From Dugong dugon (taxonomy: Eukaryota > Chordata > Mammalia > Sirenia > Dugongidae), in assembly GCA_030035585.1 (NCBI GenBank), contig CM057469.1, positions 116,290,650 to 116,354,649 of the forward strand: DNA of 64,000 nt, read 5' to 3'. Of the stretch, positions 60,841-64,000 are shown one piece after another. Below the pieces are notes generated by a model. The model saw only the letters and a list, made by a program, of their open reading frames with translations. It made no database searches and was not told the DNA's origin. How positions within the stretch are numbered: position 1 is the first letter of the stretch; every line of letters starts with the position of its first letter. Position numbers and translations under genes: made by a program.

Positions 60841-62598
60841 AATAATAAGAGATCTCCAAAAAAATGCAACAATATGGGCGATCATGAAGACCAAGCATAT
60901 AATATTTTAAGAGAGTAAACTCAATAATTAAATCCCACACACAATAAAACATCAAGTTTGTAATAAATAAGTCTAAAGTAAACTTACTTAATGTAGGTTA
61001 TATATTGATATTAATGGAGACACACCAATGAAAATGGGGAAGGGAAAAGCATACAGCAATAGATTTATTATGTTAAGATTGTATATTAACTGTTGTTCAT
61101 ATGTTAAACTTTGTTGCAGTTGTAAGTTGTATAAGGTAATATATGTGGTAAACACTAAGAAATCACCAAAAAAGAAAAATTCGGAAGAAAGCAAAAACAC
61201 TCATCACAAGATAGCAGCCAAATACAAACAAAAACAGAAATATCAGAATAAGAAACAAAGAAAATGCAAAGCACTTTTTATATACATATATATCAAAATG
61301 AGTGAGGCAGGCTTTTCATTTTCAGTAATAACCTTAAATGTGAAAGGTCTAAATAAATGTACCATGAAAAATGTAGAGAGTGGCAGAACTGATTAAAAAA
61401 ATAAGTATATGATCCATCCTTTTGTTGTCTATAAGAAACACACCTTGGACATAAGGACACAGAATGAAAATAAAAGGATGGATAAAAATATTCCATGCCA
61501 CCATAAACAAAAAAATCAGGAGTGGCCATACTGATATCAGATAAAATAAATTTTAAATCAAAATGTATTACAAGAGATAAGGAAGGACACTACATAATAA
61601 TAAAAGGGTCAATCCAGCAAGAAGATATAACAATTATAAATATGTATGCACATAATAGCAATGCACCAAAATACATGAAACAAATACTGACTAATATGAA
61701 AGGAGAAATAAGACAACTCAACAATACTGGTAGAAGACTTCAACACAACACTTTCAATTATAGACAGAATATCTAAAAGGAAGATCACTAAGAACATTGA
61801 GAACTTAAGTAAAACCATAAGCCAATTGGACCTAACAGACATATATAGGACATTCCACCCAGCATCAGAACAATACACATTCTTCTCCAGTGCACATAGA
61901 TCATTTTCCAGAATAGACCATATGCAGGGACACAGAACAAGTCTTAACAAATTTAAAAATATTGAAATCATAAAAAGCATCTTCTCTGACCATAAGCCAG
62001 AAATCAACAACAGTAAAAAATTAATAAACACATGGAAACTAAACAATGCACTACTAAAAAATTATTGGGTCATAGAAGAAATCAAAAGTGAAATTTTAAA
62101 AATTCCTTGAATCAAATGAAAATGAAAACATAATATATCAAAACCTTTGGGACACAGCAAAACCAGTACTCAGAGGGAAATTCATAGCAATAAATGCCTA
62201 CATTAAAAAAGAAGAAAGATCCAAAATTATTAATTTAAACAACTTGAACAAATGGAAAAGGAAGAGCAAAAGAAACCAAGAACTACCAGAAATAAGGAAA
62301 TAATAAAGATTAGGGCAGAGATTAATGAAATAGAACACAGAAAAACAACAGAAAGAATCAACAAAACCATAAGTTGGCTGTTTGAAAGGGTCAATAAAAC
62401 AGACAAACCACTGCCTAGACTGACAAAAGAAAAAAAGCAAAAGAGGCAAATAACCAAATTAAGAAATGAAATTGGTGACATTACAAATGATCCAACAGAG
62501 ATAAAGAAGGTCATAACAGATTACGATGAAAAATTGTACTCCAACAAACTTGAAAACCTAGATAAAATGAACAAATTCCTAGAAACACGTTACTTACC

Positions 62599-63095
62599 TG
62601 TCATGGATTGAATTGTGTTGTCAACTTGATTAGGCCATGATCCGCAGTATTGTGTGGTTGTCCTCCATTTTTTCATTGTAATTTTATGTTAAAGAGGATT
62701 AGGGTGGGATTGTAACACCCTTGCTAAGGTCACATCCCTGATCCAATGTAAAGGGAGTTTCCTTGGGGTATGGCCTGCACCACCTTTTGTCTTACAAGAG
62801 GTAAAAGGAAAAGGAAGCAAGCAGAATTGGGGACCTCATACAACCAAGAAAGAAGTGCTGGGAGTAGAGTACTTTCTTTGCACCCTGGGTTCCTGCATGA
62901 AGAAGCTCCTAGTCCAGGGGAAGATTGATGAGAAGGACCTTCCTACAGAGCCAACAGGGAGGGAAAGCCTTCCCCTGGAGCTGACTCCCTGAATTTGGAC
63001 TTGTAGCCTACTAGACTGTGAGAGAATAAATTTCTCTTTGTTAAAGCCACCCACTTGTGATATTTCTGTTATAGCAGCACTAGATAGCTAAGACA
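62599..63095 (+). mobile_element. Solo LTR, MaLR-like family A, inside L1 ORF2
   Basis: It starts TGTCATGGATTGAATTGTG and ends AGATAGCTAAGACA. Flanks ttacc (62594-62598) and ctacc (63096-63100) match at 4 of 5 positions. It is the third family A copy. Confidence 0.85.
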
Positions 63096-63406
63096 CTACC
63101 CAGACTAATACAAACAGAGGTAGAAAATTTAAACAGATCCATTACAAAAGACGTGATTGAAGATGTCATCATAAAACTGCCAAAAACAACAACAAAAAAA
63201 ACATAGGAGGACCAGATGGCTACACTAGAGAATTCTACCAAACATTCAGAGAAAAGTTGATACTAGTCCTATTCAATCTCTTCAAAAACATACAAGAGGA
63301 AGGAATACTACCTAACTCTTTCTATGAGGCCAGCATAACCCTGATATCTAAACCAGATGAAGATACCACAAAAAAAGAAAATTGCAGACCAATATCCCTT
63401 ATGAAC

Positions 63407-63571
63407 CTAGCAGTGATTAAGAACTGGTAGTGCAGTGATTAAGAGATCAGCTGCTAACCAAAAGGTCAGCAGTTTGAATCCACCAGCCGCTCCTTAGAAA
63501 CCTTGTGGGTCAGTTCTACTTTGTCCTATATGTTTGCTATGAGTCAGAATTGACTCTTCAGCAGCAGTTTC
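63407..63571 (+). mobile_element. AfroSINE, short form, with perfect 13-bp duplication
   Basis: Flanks atcccttatgaac are identical at 63394-63406 and 63572-63584. The head has cagctgctaaccaaaaggtc and gcagtttgaatccaccagc. The central 45 nt is missing. It is among the youngest events in the window. Confidence 0.93.
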
Positions 63572-64000
63572 ATCCCTTATGAACATAAATGCAAAAAATT
63601 TCAACAAAACTCTAGCCAACAAACTTCAGCAACATATTAAAAAAATCATACACCATTACCAAGTTGTGTTCATACCAGGATTACAAGGGTGGTTCAATAA
63701 AACAAAGAAAAAGAACCATATGATCATGTCAATTGATACAGAAAAGGCATTCAGTAAAATTTAACACTCTTTCCTGATAAAAACTCTCAGCAAAATAGGA
63801 ATAAAGGGGAAATTTCTCAACATAATTAAGGCCATGTATGCCAAACCAACAGCCAATATTATACCCAAAAGAGAAAGGCTAACAGCCTTCCCTTTGAGAA
63901 TAGGAACAAGCCAAGGATGTCCATTATTACCATTCTCATTCAACATTACACTGGAAATCACAGCCATAGCAATAAGACAAGAAAGAGAAATAAAAGGTAT

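Larger units (their letters stand above)
58255..64000 (+). mobile_element. Second L1, full-length type, runs past the window edge
   Basis: It starts with an L1-like ggagggcggaccaagatggc. A 5' UTR of about 1.1 kb carries a SINE. ORF1 (59330-60840) and ORF2 (61290 onward) follow, on the + strand. LTRs at 59636-60208 and 62599-63095 and a SINE at 63407-63571 split it. It lacks the 295-bp monomers of the first L1 and is more diverged, so it is an older subfamily. It is incomplete only because the window ends. Confidence 0.9.
61290..64000 (+). pseudogene. L1 ORF2 remnant (endonuclease and RT), cut by the window edge
   Basis: The endonuclease starts SFSVITLNVKGLNKCTMKN (61296-61396). It continues AILISDKINFKSKCITRDKE (61522-61776) and YRTFHPASEQYTFFSSAHR (61826-62110), with a SDHKP segment. 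The RT region follows at 62252-62611 and 63110-64000 ([11 protein letters not shown], then [11 protein letters not shown]). Frameshifts are present, and an LTR and a SINE interrupt it. Confidence 0.88.

Noticed and set aside
12089..63571. tRNA genes suggested by box-B-like motifs
   Set aside because: The motifs lie in the tRNA-derived heads of AfroSINEs. No cloverleaf with acceptor and anticodon stems is preserved.

Overview
The window is nuclear DNA of a placental mammal, most likely an afrotherian and probably a paenungulate (elephant, hyrax or sea-cow lineage). The evidence is the repeat content. About twenty copies of a tRNA-headed SINE of AfroSINE type are present, and its tail resembles the 3' end of RTE-type LINEs that also lie here. 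Several SINE copies lack a central segment of 45 nt, which I recall as the mark of the paenungulate HSP subfamily (from memory, unchecked). No prokaryotic features are present. The region is an ordinary, repeat-rich intergenic stretch around one small gene.

The only host gene I can support is a REG3-type secreted C-type lectin on the + strand at about 26.6-29.35 kb. It has a non-coding first exon and five coding exons with consensus splice sites. They encode 176 residues with a signal peptide, an acidic propeptide ending in Arg, six lectin-domain cysteines and an EPN motif. A perfect 8+8 nt dyad lies about 150 bp upstream of its first exon.

Layout. 1-1.35 kb: nothing recognised. 1.36-10.43 kb: one nearly full-length, relatively young L1 on the minus strand, with a 295-bp monomer array in its 5' UTR and a repeated 3' UTR. 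10.4-18.4 kb: mostly unique, with MIR, L2, AfroSINE, an L1 tail and a tiny RTE tail insertion. 18.4-24.8 kb: a cluster of RTE copies in both orientations mixed with old L1 pieces. 24.9-29.9 kb: a hAT-like remnant, then the REG3 gene. 29.9-41.3 kb: an old + strand L1 broken by SINEs, two MaLR-like LTRs and a minus-strand ERVL-type provirus remnant. 41.7-48.7 kb: two solo ERVL-type LTRs, L1 tails, a SINE inverted pair and a mariner with a SINE inside it. 48.8-53.5 kb: a second ERVL-type pol remnant split by a MaLR-like LTR. 53.5-58.2 kb: unique sequence, SINEs and two short hAT elements. 58.25 kb to the end: a second full-length-type L1 (+), cut by two LTRs and two SINEs, running out of the window.

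All transposon and retroviral reading frames seen are broken by frameshifts, stops, deletions or insertions. The nesting gives a readable relative chronology: old L1s, then ERVL and MaLR LTRs and mariner, then AfroSINEs. I found no convincing new molecular system. The most useful observations are the intact REG3-like gene with its upstream dyad, the L1 monomeric promoter array, and several insertions whose target-site duplications can be read directly.
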